This document shows positions 1-8,700 of a DNA stretch of 64,000 bases, piece by piece. The notes below the pieces were generated by a model that had not been told where the DNA came from, did no database searches, and worked only from the letters and a program-made list of their open reading frames with translations. Numbering within the stretch: the first letter of the stretch is position 1; each line of letters opens with the position of its first letter. The DNA comes from an uncultured Bacteroides sp. (GTDB taxonomy: Bacteria > Bacteroidota > Bacteroidia > Bacteroidales > UBA932), in contig UQQM01000002.1 of assembly GCA_900543205.1 (NCBI GenBank), forward strand, positions 43,028 through 107,027, in the 5' to 3' direction. A program made the position numbers and the translations under genes.

Positions 1-553
1 GCATCTTGGCCTCGAAGAGGGGAACGGGAACTCCTGAAACCCTCCTTACAGTAGCCTCCATGAGCACGGGCTCGCCGCCTGAGAAGGGAATCGTCTTGAG
101 GGAGTCGATGTTGAAGTCGTCACGATTGTTGAACAGAGTGTCCTTCACTGCAACCTTGTTCTCGATGGAGAACACCAGATTCCTGTCGCCTGCGAGGTAC
201 ATCTCATAGAGCTGCTCGTTGGTGATTCTGCGATGGGCCCTCTTGACCTGCTCGGTATGTGCAACTGCGGCCGAGTCGTCGTTGGAACCGATCTGGAGCA
301 CGATGGGCATCTCTCCGGTCTCATAGAAGAGCTTGAGGGAATCGACGGTGGAGGTGAACTTGCCGTTTACGGTCTTGTAGGCAACCTGAAGGTCTCGGAT
401 GTCCTTGAGCCTCTGGATGGCCACCTGCTCGCGGTAGTCCTTCTGCTTGTTGAAGTTCAAGGGAGCCATGATGCTTTTGTAGTTGGCGAACACCAGGTAA
501 ACGATGCCGATGAAGAGCACTACTTCAACGATAATCTTGACAGTCTTGTTCAT
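1..553 (-). CDS. Membrane-anchored Bacteroidales protein of unknown function (3' end outside window)
   Basis: The frame runs from an ATG at 553 down to position 1 without a stop, so the C-terminal part is missing; 184 codons are visible. Residues 5-23 form one hydrophobic segment (IIVEVVLFIGIVYLVF), so the rest probably lies in the periplasm. After it come a charged stretch rich in K, Q and R, a segment reading LQVAYKTVNGKF and then DSLKLFYETGEMPIV. I recall similar unnamed proteins in other Bacteroidales but know no function. A -7 element (TAACTTTG on the minus strand, 592-599) lies 38 nt upstream of the start. It is divergent from the DHH phosphoesterase gene. Confidence 0.75.
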   Translation of the reverse strand, partial: MNKTVKIIVEVVLFIGIVYLVFANYKSIMAPLNFNKQKDYREQVAIQRLKDIRDLQVAYKTVNGKFTSTVDSLKLFYETGEMPIVLQIGSNDDSAAVAHTEQVKRAHRRITNEQLYEMYLAGDRNLVFSIENKVAVKDTLFNNRDDFNIDSLKTIPFSGGEPVLMEATVRRVSGVPVPLFEAKM

Positions 554-591
554 TTTGTTATGGTTATTTTATTAGTATCATACAAGTCGTA

Positions 592-599
592 CAAAGTTA
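592..599 (-). promoter_or_regulatory. -7 promoter element for the membrane-anchored protein
   Basis: Read on the minus strand the bases are TAACTTTG, matching the Bacteroidota consensus TAnnTTTG. The start codon follows after 38 nt. Confidence 0.5.
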
Positions 600-631
600 G
601 GAAAACGATTTATCAAATGCAATATTATTAT

Positions 632-639
632 TAATTTTG
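632..639 (+). promoter_or_regulatory. -7 promoter element for the DHH phosphoesterase operon
   Basis: TAATTTTG matches TAnnTTTG, 17 nt before the ATG at 657. Together with the element at 592-599 it makes a divergent promoter pair. Confidence 0.55.
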
Positions 640-656
640 CGACGTCAATCGCTTAT

Positions 657-1712
657 ATGGGTACTATGGACGGACTCAATCTTCAAGCTCTGAACCTCAT
701 GTTCGGGAAAGGCTCCCGGATAGGTCTGGCCGTCCATATACATCCCGACGGCGATGCGCTTGGCAGCTCGGTCGCGCTAATGCGCTACCTGCGCGATTTC
801 CGTGGCAAGGAAGTGCTGCTGTTCCTTCCGGACGATTTTCCCGGCAACCTCGGGTTCATCGCGGGGGAGGAGCGCTATATAGTGGCTTCCGCCTCGCCCG
901 AAGAGGCTTCCGCCAGGCTCGCGTCCTGCGACCTGCTGGTCTGCCTTGACCATAATTCTCCCGGGCGGACCGGAGTGCTGGAGGCTGCCCTGAGGTCATC
1001 TTCGGCCCCGAAGGTGCTCATTGACCATCATCTTGACCCCGAAGCGGACTTCTATGACCTCGTGTTCAGCGACACAGGAGTCTCTTCCACCTGCGAGCTG
1101 CTGTATGACATCCTTTCGGCCATGCCGGACATCTCCGCTGCCGGGAAGTTCCCGGTGGAGCTCGGAACCCCGCTGATGGCCGGGATGACGACCGATACGA
1201 ACAATTTCGCCAATTCGGTGTTCCCCGGCACGTTCAGGATGGCATCCGCCCTGCTCGCCGCCGGCGTGGACAGGGACGGGATACTTTTCATGCTGTACAA
1301 CCAGTACGGCGAGAACCGCTTCCGCGCCATGGGCTGCTTTCTCGGCGAAAAGCTGAAGCTGCTTCCCGGCGGCATCGCGTATGCGGTATTCTACCGGCGT
1401 GACGAGGAGAGGTTCGGTCTTGCCGACGGTGATACAGAAGGCTTCGTGAACATGCCGCTGGGCATCGCCGGAGTCCGTATGAGCATCTTCCTGAAAGAGG
1501 ATGACGGATTCTTCAGGGTCTCTGTGCGTTCGACCGGAGATTGTCCGTCGTCCGAGTTCGCGAGGCGCTTCTTCCACGGAGGCGGGCATTTCCATGCCTC
1601 CGGCGGGCGGCTCCATTTCCCGGAGGACATAGCCTCTCCGTCTTTGGCGGAAACATATATCGAAACCTCGGCGGCACGATTCCTGCAAGATTGCGCCCCG
1701 TCAAAACAGTGA
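657..1712 (+). CDS. DHH-family phosphoesterase (NrnA-like nanoRNase/pAp phosphatase)
   Basis: The 351-residue protein has the DHH-DHHA1 architecture. The N-terminal domain has HPDGDALGSS (D31, D33), a metal-binding Asp in CLDHN (D98) and the name-giving DHH in LIDHHLDP (D123-H125). The C-terminal DHHA1 domain has the nucleic-acid-binding Gly-rich motif HGGGHFHASG at about 307-316. Family members of this size (NrnA/MgpA) degrade 2-5-nt RNAs and dephosphorylate 3'-phosphoadenosine 5'-phosphate in the cytoplasm. The ATG at 657 fits the promoter at 632-639. The lipoprotein gene follows after 6 nt, so they are probably co-transcribed. The exact substrate cannot be read from the sequence. Confidence 0.88.
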   Translation: MGTMDGLNLQALNLMFGKGSRIGLAVHIHPDGDALGSSVALMRYLRDFRGKEVLLFLPDDFPGNLGFIAGEERYIVASASPEEASARLASCDLLVCLDHNSPGRTGVLEAALRSSSAPKVLIDHHLDPEADFYDLVFSDTGVSSTCELLYDILSAMPDISAAGKFPVELGTPLMAGMTTDTNNFANSVFPGTFRMASALLAAGVDRDGILFMLYNQYGENRFRAMGCFLGEKLKLLPGGIAYAVFYRRDEERFGLADGDTEGFVNMPLGIAGVRMSIFLKEDDGFFRVSVRSTGDCPSSEFARRFFHGGGHFHASGGRLHFPEDIASPSLAETYIETSAARFLQDCAPSKQ

Positions 1713-1718
1713 AGAAAG

Positions 1719-2774
1719 ATGAACAGAATTGCGAAATATCCCATTATTGTAATGTTCGCGGCCATGTGTCTTGCAGGGTGCGCGAAGGCTCCCTCGTCTT
1801 TATCCGGAGCTTCATCGAAGGAGTACTTCGACGCCTGGGTGCAGGTGCATTATCCCGACGCCGAGCCCACGGCCCTCGGAGCATACCTGATTTCCGAGAC
1901 CGAAGGTGACGGCGAGACCGTAGGGGATTACGAGGAAAGCCCCTTCCTGTTCGTGAACTATGTTATAAGCGGACTGGACGGCGAGGTGATCTCGAACACC
2001 CGCGAGGATATGGCGAAGCAGCTCGGGACCTACGAGAAGGCGAACTATTACGGCCCTGTGGTATGGAACCGCAGCTATGACGCGCTGTTCGCCGGCGTCG
2101 AGGAGGCCGTTTACGGCATGAAGGTCGGCGGCACCAAGAAGACCGTGATACCTTCATGGCTCTTCACTTCGCTGCGCTACGACAACCCCCAGGACTACAT
2201 CGACAATGTGACGACAGGGGAGAACCGCATCTACGACTTCGAGATAACCGGCATCGTCAAGGACATCGACAAATGGGAGTCGGATTCGCTTGTCCGCTAT
2301 CTTGCGCACAACTTCCCCGAAGTGGCGCCGGATGATACTCTCAAGGAGGGCTTCTATTATATCCGGACAGTGGAGCCTGCGGACACGGCGGCTTTCCCTG
2401 CGGACACCTCCGTCTATATCAATTATATCGGCCGCAGGCTTGACGGACAGGTCTTCGACACTAATATAAAGGATACCGCCAAGCTCTACGGACTCTACGA
2501 CAGCTCCGCCAAATACGAGCCTGTGGAGATAGTGTGGGGTGAGGAGTATGAGGACCTGAGGATGAGATCCTCGTCGGACTCAAGTTCGGATGAGGGCTCG
2601 CAGATGATAGACGGCTTCTCCTATGCCCTATGGAACATGCGCAGCATGGAGAAGGGAACCGCCCTTTTCACGTCCGGGCTCGGCTACAGCTCGTCCGGCT
2701 CCGGATCCAAGCTGCCCGGCTATTGTCCGCTGCGCTTCGACATCGAGATGGTCGAGGTTGAGGAAGAAGATTAG
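1719..2774 (+). CDS. FKBP-type peptidyl-prolyl isomerase-like lipoprotein
   Basis: The N terminus is a lipoprotein signal with the lipobox LAGC, so the mature protein is lipid-anchored and periplasm-facing. Two FKBP-like regions follow: about 55-185 (contains VNYVISGLDGEVISNT, then VEEAVYGMKVGGTKKTVIPS) and about 200-350 (YINYIGRRLDGQVFDT and a degenerate second half ending in RFDIEMVEVEEED). The pattern of a substituent-bearing strand followed by a G-M-K-V-G-G turn is typical of FKBP folds. Whether both copies are active isomerases is unclear because the second lacks the full turn. It lies 6 nt behind the DHH gene. It probably helps fold envelope proteins (inference). Confidence 0.8.
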   Translation: MNRIAKYPIIVMFAAMCLAGCAKAPSSLSGASSKEYFDAWVQVHYPDAEPTALGAYLISETEGDGETVGDYEESPFLFVNYVISGLDGEVISNTREDMAKQLGTYEKANYYGPVVWNRSYDALFAGVEEAVYGMKVGGTKKTVIPSWLFTSLRYDNPQDYIDNVTTGENRIYDFEITGIVKDIDKWESDSLVRYLAHNFPEVAPDDTLKEGFYYIRTVEPADTAAFPADTSVYINYIGRRLDGQVFDTNIKDTAKLYGLYDSSAKYEPVEIVWGEEYEDLRMRSSSDSSSDEGSQMIDGFSYALWNMRSMEKGTALFTSGLGYSSSGSGSKLPGYCPLRFDIEMVEVEEED

Positions 2775-2792
2775 TTAGTAAGTAGTAATTAT

Positions 2793-4193
2793 ATGTCTTA
2801 TGTCAATTCCGCCGCTCCGACAGAGCTCGGAACGGAAAAAATCGGTAAACTCCTGAAGATGTATGCGGTCCCGGGCATCATAGCCCAGACCGCTGCTTCG
2901 TTGTATAATATGGTCGACAGCATCTATATCGGCCATATTCCCGGGGTGGGCGCGGACGCCATAAGCGGACTTGCCGTGACCTTCCCGCTGATGAACCTGT
3001 CGGCCGCGATGGGCACGCTCGTGGGCGTGGGCGGCATGACCCTGATATCCGTGCTTCTTGGCCAGAAGAACTATGATTCGGCCAAGAAGGTGCTCTCGAA
3101 CGTGTTTGCGCTGAACCTGATTATAGGAATAGTGTTCTCTGTGATCACCCTGTCTTTCCTGGATCCGATACTCTATTTCTTCGGCGCCAGCGACAACACC
3201 ATCTTCTATGCCAGGGAGTACATGCGCATCATCCTGTTCGGAAACGTGGTCACGCACCTGTATTTCGGATTCAACGGCCTGATACGTTCGTCCGGACATC
3301 CGAAGACTGCCATGGGACTGACCCTGTTCACGGTAATTTCGAACGCGATACTCGACCCCATCCTGATATTCGGCTTCGACATGGGCATCAAGGGCGCCGC
3401 GATAGCAACCGTGGCCTGCCAGCTCGCCGCCTTGCTCTACACTTTCAAGTTCTTCTCCGACAAGACAAGGCTGCTGCATTTCACGAAGCCTGTGCTCCAG
3501 ATAGACAGCAGGATAGCCGGGCAGTGCTTCGCAATCGGCGTCGGCCCTTTCCTCATGAATGCGGCGTCCTCCATCATCGCGATGATGATCAACCAGCAGC
3601 TCGCGAAATACGGCAGCGACATGGCGATAGGCGCCTACGGTATAGTGAACCGCGTGACCACCTTCTTCATCATGATCTGCATGGGCTTCAACCAGGGTCT
3701 CCAGCCTATTGCGGGCTATAACTACGGAGCAAGGCTGTACCACAGGGTCAAGGAGGTGTTCATCATGACGGTCAAGTGGGAGGTTCTGGTTACCACTCTC
3801 TGCTTCCTCGTGTCGATGTTCATACCGAGGGTGGCCGTCGGGCTGTTCACCAATGATGCCGAAATGATAGACATGGCCTCGAAAGGATTGAGGGTGATGA
3901 ACATCTGCGTGGCCGTGGTCGGCTTCAACATAGTGGCCGGCAATCTCTTCCAGTGTCTCGGAATGGTGCGCACCGCGATAGTGCTGTCGCTTTCGCGCCA
4001 GCTGCTCTGCCTGCTTCCGTTCCTGTATCTGCTGCCTCTCTGGTTCGGCATCAAGGGTGTATGGATAAGTTTCCCCGTCGCCGACCTCATCAGTACCGTG
4101 CTTGCGGCGATTTTCGTGATGCGCCTGATGCGCAAGTTCGACAGGCTGAAGGACGGAGACGATTCTTCAATACTCGGAAGTGCAATCAAATAA
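2793..4193 (+). CDS. MATE-family multidrug/Na+ efflux transporter
   Basis: The 466-residue, strongly hydrophobic protein has the twelve-helix pattern of two MATE repeats. Typical segments are YAVPGIIAQTAASLYNMVDS in helix 1, IGHIPGVGADAISGLAVTFP in the first loop and GFNQGLQPIAGYNYGA at the start of the second half. MATE proteins export cationic drugs or metabolites in exchange for Na+ or H+ at the inner membrane. Length and motifs are normal for the family. The gene starts 18 nt after the FKBP lipoprotein, probably in the same operon, and is followed after 11 nt by the cytidylate-kinase-like gene. The substrate is not predictable. Confidence 0.92.
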   Translation: MSYVNSAAPTELGTEKIGKLLKMYAVPGIIAQTAASLYNMVDSIYIGHIPGVGADAISGLAVTFPLMNLSAAMGTLVGVGGMTLISVLLGQKNYDSAKKVLSNVFALNLIIGIVFSVITLSFLDPILYFFGASDNTIFYAREYMRIILFGNVVTHLYFGFNGLIRSSGHPKTAMGLTLFTVISNAILDPILIFGFDMGIKGAAIATVACQLAALLYTFKFFSDKTRLLHFTKPVLQIDSRIAGQCFAIGVGPFLMNAASSIIAMMINQQLAKYGSDMAIGAYGIVNRVTTFFIMICMGFNQGLQPIAGYNYGARLYHRVKEVFIMTVKWEVLVTTLCFLVSMFIPRVAVGLFTNDAEMIDMASKGLRVMNICVAVVGFNIVAGNLFQCLGMVRTAIVLSLSRQLLCLLPFLYLLPLWFGIKGVWISFPVADLISTVLAAIFVMRLMRKFDRLKDGDDSSILGSAIK

Positions 4194-4204
4194 TTGCTCG
4201 AAAT

Positions 4205-4786
4205 ATGGAAAACAGGATAATAATAAACATAGGCCGTCAGTTCGGCAGCGGCGGCAGGACCATAGCCAGCATGATAGGGGAGAAGCTCGGCATAGATGTC
4301 TATGACAGCGAGCTGGTGCTCAAGGCTGCTGAACGCAGCGGAGTGAAGCCGGAGTTTTTCAGGCACAACGACGAGAAGAAGCGTTTCTTCACTCTCGGCT
4401 ATGCGCAGAACGCCATCAACGACGAGGGGCTGTTCAAGATTCAGAGCGACACCATACGCGGAATCGCGGAGAACGGCAGCGCCGTGTTCGTGGGACGCGC
4501 CGCCGACTATGTGTTGCGTGACATGAAGTGCCTCGACGTGTTCGTCTGTGCTCCGCTCGAATGGCGCAGGCAGCTGGTCGCCGAACGTTCGAAGCTCTCC
4601 TCCGAAGAGGCCGAGAAACTGATCCAGAAGAAGGACAAGGCCCGCGAGAGCTGGTACAACTTCTTCACCTTCGGCAACTGGGGCGTAGCTTCGAATTACG
4701 ACCTCTGTCTCGATTCTTCCATCCTCGGCCTCGAGGGCTCTGCCGATTTCATCATCGAGTTTGCGCGCAGGGAAGGGTTGCTGTAG
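4205..4786 (+). CDS. Cytidylate kinase-like family protein
   Basis: The protein has 193 residues from the ATG at 4205; an in-frame extension to 3953 would lie inside the MATE gene and was not used. The N terminus reads IIINIGRQFGSGGRTIASMI, a P-loop of the cytidylate-kinase-like type (Cytidylate_kin2) rather than the GxxGSGKS of Cmk. Further matches are VFVGRAADYVL in the middle and a lid region with RAKLS-like ERSKLSSEEAEKLIQKKDKARE. These proteins are common in Bacteroidota next to MATE genes. The phosphorylated substrate is not established. It is the last gene of the operon; a long non-coding stretch follows. Confidence 0.8.
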   Translation: MENRIIINIGRQFGSGGRTIASMIGEKLGIDVYDSELVLKAAERSGVKPEFFRHNDEKKRFFTLGYAQNAINDEGLFKIQSDTIRGIAENGSAVFVGRAADYVLRDMKCLDVFVCAPLEWRRQLVAERSKLSSEEAEKLIQKKDKARESWYNFFTFGNWGVASNYDLCLDSSILGLEGSADFIIEFARREGLL

Positions 4787-4828
4787 GCATTGCCGTATAC
4801 CTGGCTCCATCCGGCAAGTCCGTTCAGT

Positions 4829-4908
4829 CGGATTGCAAGGCTGCCGGTCGCAGTGGATTTGCAATCCGCTGACATCCGCCGCGACGGAGCTCGCCCGACG
4901 GCAGTAGA
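4829..4908. repeat. REP-like intergenic repeat, copy 1
   Basis: Contains CCGTTCAGTCGGATT (from 4820), a near-palindromic core CAGTGGATTTGCAATCCGCTG cut here to its arms GTGGATT/AATCCGC (4851-4871), and CGGCAGTAGA (4899-4908). The same words in a similar order recur at 48021-48083. Confidence 0.55.
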
Positions 4909-5040
4909 CCCCGTCGCACAACCCTATACTGCCGTCAGAACGACTTTCTTGGTGGCGAGGGTGACCCAAAAGGTTTAATATCTCTTTGAGAATCGAATAT
5001 TTGGAAGAGGATCTGAGGTTGACCTCACGGAAAAACGATG

Positions 5041-5075
5041 AAAAAGGGGATGACTTTTACTTTTGAGTCACCCCC
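5041..5075 (-). terminator. Hairpin with terminator form on the minus strand
   Basis: GGGG-A-TGAC (5046-5054) pairs with GTCACCCC (5067-5074) with one bulged base. Read on the minus strand the stem is followed by TTTTT. It lies about 700 bp beyond the M64 gene, so which transcript it ends is unclear. Confidence 0.4.
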
Positions 5076-5115
5076 TGCTCTCTTCATTCGGAGGAGTAAG
5101 GCCGACTCCGCCGCA

Positions 5116-5150
5116 GCCGATTTGCAATTACCGGCAACAACGGCAGTAGA
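5116..5150. repeat. REP-like intergenic repeat, copy 2
   Basis: GCCGATTTGCAATTA (5116-5130) is followed by CGGCAGTAGA (5141-5150), the same pair of words as in the other copies. Further core fragments lie at 5258-5270 and 5448-5463. Confidence 0.5.
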
Positions 5151-5654
5151 ACTTTCTCTGGACAGGTGCAGCAGTCAGCTGCACGTGGTGATATATGGCG
5201 GGAAATCAAGGGCGTGGCAGTGGCATCGATAAGTCTGAAAATATGGTTGTGCAGGGTTAATTTGCAATCGGTTGGTTGTCAATGAGTTCTAATTCGTAAT
5301 TGCCCGGCCTTGCACTTTCTGAAGACGAAGGCTGGGCACGTGACTTGCCGGAAATAGCCTCCAAGAGCCCTGCAACGCCGTTTTCGGAATTCCGGCTGCA
5401 CAGGCATAATTTTATTGCTGCCCACTCCGGTGAAATCCTAAGTTGAACCGGATTTGCAATTCATCGGCATCACGGGTGGCAGTTCTGTGCCGGAGTGTGG
5501 CCCCCGACGTTCTTGATAGACCCTTTTCGGTTACATCAGTCGCAGCCGGCAGCCTGGAAAGATGCTCGGCGCCATTCCGGTGTGACCGATGAATATCAAC
5601 TTTACGTTACTGCAGAACACTTGATTCCGGACCACTTGCCCGGCGTGCGCACAA

Positions 5655-5710
5655 AGTTTCAGCAGGAGTCTGGTCTACTGAACTCGGTAGACCAGACTCC
5701 TGCTGAAACT
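5655..5710. terminator. Perfect 24-bp inverted repeat with 8-nt loop
   Basis: The arms 5655-5678 and 5687-5710 are exact reverse complements; the loop is TGAACTCG. A 9-bp outer pair (AACACTTGA 5616-5624, TCAAGTGTT 5743-5751) surrounds it. It starts 70 bp after the stop of the minus-strand M64 gene. A terminator role is possible, but no clear T-run follows on either strand. Confidence 0.45.
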
Positions 5711-5780
5711 CCATCTGTTCACGCATAAGGTCGCTCCTTGAGTCAAGTGTTTCACGAGCCGTCCGTGAGAAGCAGTTTGT

Positions 5781-8700
5781 TTATTTCGTGCAGCTTCTCA
5801 TTCCGGATTCTGTGATTGTTTCTTTTTCATTGAGCATGATGACACGATTGCTGGATTTTGGAGCCTCTGAAAGTCCAGTTATAGACTTTGTGGCTTCTTG
5901 TGTTGCTCTGACTGGCGCATTGTTCTTGGCCTTGTACCAAGGTTGTTTTATTACTACAGGGCTTGGTAGGGGCTCTATACCGCTCGAGATGCTCGTTATG
6001 ATTGATTTTCCAGTTGTGGCGTTCAGATTGACGGCATCGTAGTCAACAAAATCTTCGTAGTCGTATGTCCAGGATTCTCCGTAAGCCAGTTTGTGGATGC
6101 GATAATATATCGCTTCCCGGCTTGGAGCATTGAAGCCGCCTATATTATATCGCATTATGCTGTTTTCGCTGGGTCTGTAGACGCCGGTCCAGTATGTCAG
6201 GCCGCCTTCAAATACCCCTAAACCCTCATCTACATAGCGGGAGTCGGACAGGAACATATTCCACTTGACCGATTTCGGGTCATTGGTGAAATCGACGTTT
6301 CTCCACCAACCGTACTGCTCTTCATTTTCGTATCCACTTCTGACATAGTCCGGGATTCCGTGCATCTCTTCGTAGCCGTATTCATCTGCCAGTTTCGCAA
6401 AGCCATGTCCTCCGGCTTCATGATGCAGCACTTCCTCGAAGGCCTTTTCGTCTGCTCCTGTAGGGATATATGCTATTGAAGCCCCGTTGCCATAGTTTCC
6501 GGACGTAGGGTAATACATATAGCATGTACCTGCATACTTGTCGCTGTTCATGATGACAAGGACTAGAACTTCATTCATCCGTTCGGCCGGGACGGCTTTC
6601 TGCGCATATTCGAATACTGCCTGGTCGTTGCCTTGAATCGCTGTTCCGCTTCCGAAATATCCCGAGAATGCTGTTTCGGTTCCTAATGCAAATTCTTCAT
6701 TCTTGGATACTGCGGTTACTGAATAGACATTGAACAAGTCCCTGAAAGTCTTGTAAGGTTCTACCGAAAAGAATCTTTCGGCGGCGGAGGCCATTATCGA
6801 ATCATAGGTTCCGTCAGCGATAAGTCGGTCGCTATAGCCGTCGCCCATTATGACGATATCTATTCCATTGCCCTTTGAGGTTGTCTGAAGCGTGCGTACT
6901 TTTCCATCGGCGCTGTAATCGGAAGATTCATAGAAGTCAGTATCTCCCACAAATTTGAAATCGGACCATTCATCCTTGGAATATAGAAAAGACTGGCCGG
7001 GAGACACATATATGGTTTGCAGGTCTGGACTGCCATAGCAATAAAGTTCTTCAAGAGCGTGGTTGTTGCTCACATCAAGGGATGTCAGCAAGCTGTATTC
7101 GATGAAAAGACGTTTGAGGGCTGAGTTCTTTGTGACGTCAATCTGTTTTATGTCAAGCAGTGTCGCAAACAGGTGCTCAAGATTCAAATTGTAGGACAGA
7201 TCAATGTCCGTTATTGTGTTCACGGGAATGCTGCCGTCGGAAGCTTTTCGGTAATTTCCGAAATGAATGAAATTTAGATTATGAAGTTGTGAGATATTAA
7301 TCTGGCTGATGATATTGTTTTGGAAACCAAGATTATATATCTCGGGGTTGTGTGATAAGTCTATTTCCGAAATATTATTGAAAGCGAAGTCAAGGTCATA
7401 TAGTTTTGGGTTATTTGAAACATCAAGAGTGTGCAGCTTATTTATGCCACAAAATAATGAACTCAACTCCGGATTGTTGGACACATCCAGTCTGTTCAGT
7501 TTATTCCCTTGGACGTTAAGGGTCTGCAATTTTTTATTCTTAGAGACATCGATGCTCGAGATGCCTAATCCTGTATTGATGCTCAGTGAAATTAGTTCCG
7601 GCATGTTGGAGACATCAATACTTTCCAATGAGGTCGAAGTAAGGCTCAGATATTTTATTTTATTCGTTTCCGGGAAAGTTATTGTGTTGAGGTCAAGGTT
7701 AAAAGAAACGTCAATATATTCCAACAAGCTATTGTTTGACAAGTCGAGACTATTGATCATGTTTCCGGAGCAGTCAAGATATGTCAGATTGAGATTCTTG
7801 GATAAGTCAAGACTGGCAATCTGTCCTGTAACTCTGGACCCGTTTAGCTGATAGCCGGAATCCCTCCAGTATCCTGAATCAATGACGCCCCCGTCTCCTA
7901 CTCCTGTTACATTACATCCGTCGTTCCTCGGTACAGCTTTCAGATAGTCGAGATTTATAAAAATTTCAATACCCTGCAGGGAACTGATATTGTCGGAATA
8001 GACTGATATCTGGGTGACTTCCCATGCTTCGTCGTATGAAATCTCTCCATCGCCGTCCAAATCGAAGTTATCCGTGAGGTATTGCTTGAATGCCACATCC
8101 GGTATTTCTGCTTTCAGGTTGCTTCCCTGCCGTACGACAACGGTCGAATGCGTGGTGCCGAGTTCATCTTTAAATTCTATGCTTGTGAACCTCGGCATGC
8201 CGTCATTCGCAGTAATGGCAAAGGATACAGTTTCATTCCTCCATGTGGATTTGGTGTCTATGCGGGAAATCCAGTCGATATTCTCAGGGATGTCTATTGT
8301 GTAATTGATATTTGCTGTCAGAGCAATATCAAGTGTCCCACCCTCGGCAGGTACCGTATAGGAAATGTCTGTGGTTATTATCGTACCCCGGAAGCAGTTG
8401 ATGATGGCCATTACAGTTCGAAATGTCCCGTCGTAGGTAAATACCAGAATCTCGCTGTCTGTGATTTGTTCCGGGGCTGTAATGTAGATAGTTCCTTCAG
8501 ATGGACTGTTTTGTGCGACAACAGCTTCCCAACCATCCTGGGCAATTGCGCGGACAATGGTGTATGGCGTTGCCCCGGTGATTGTATACGATATTTGAGA
8601 TGTTCCGCCACCATTTGATATAACGATGTCTGTTGCGCTGAAACTTATGCCGAATTCGGAGCTGTCTATTTTAGGTAGGGTTATTACACTTCCATCCGTC

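Larger units (their letters stand above)
4787..5780. other. 994-bp non-coding region with REP-like motifs and hairpins
   Basis: No convincing gene is present; the short frames here show no family signature. The stretch holds several copies of a motif around GGATTTGCAATCC (4851-4871, 5116-5129, 5258-5270, 5448-5463), two copies of CGGCAGTAGA (4899-4908, 5141-5150), a hairpin followed by T residues on the minus strand (5041-5075) and the perfect inverted repeat at 5655-5710. It looks like accumulated repeat debris at the border of an accessory module. Confidence 0.6.

Noticed and set aside
4787..5780. Short frames at 4790-4978, 5038-5232 and 5495-5728
   Set aside because: They overlap the repeat motifs and hairpins and show no protein family features.
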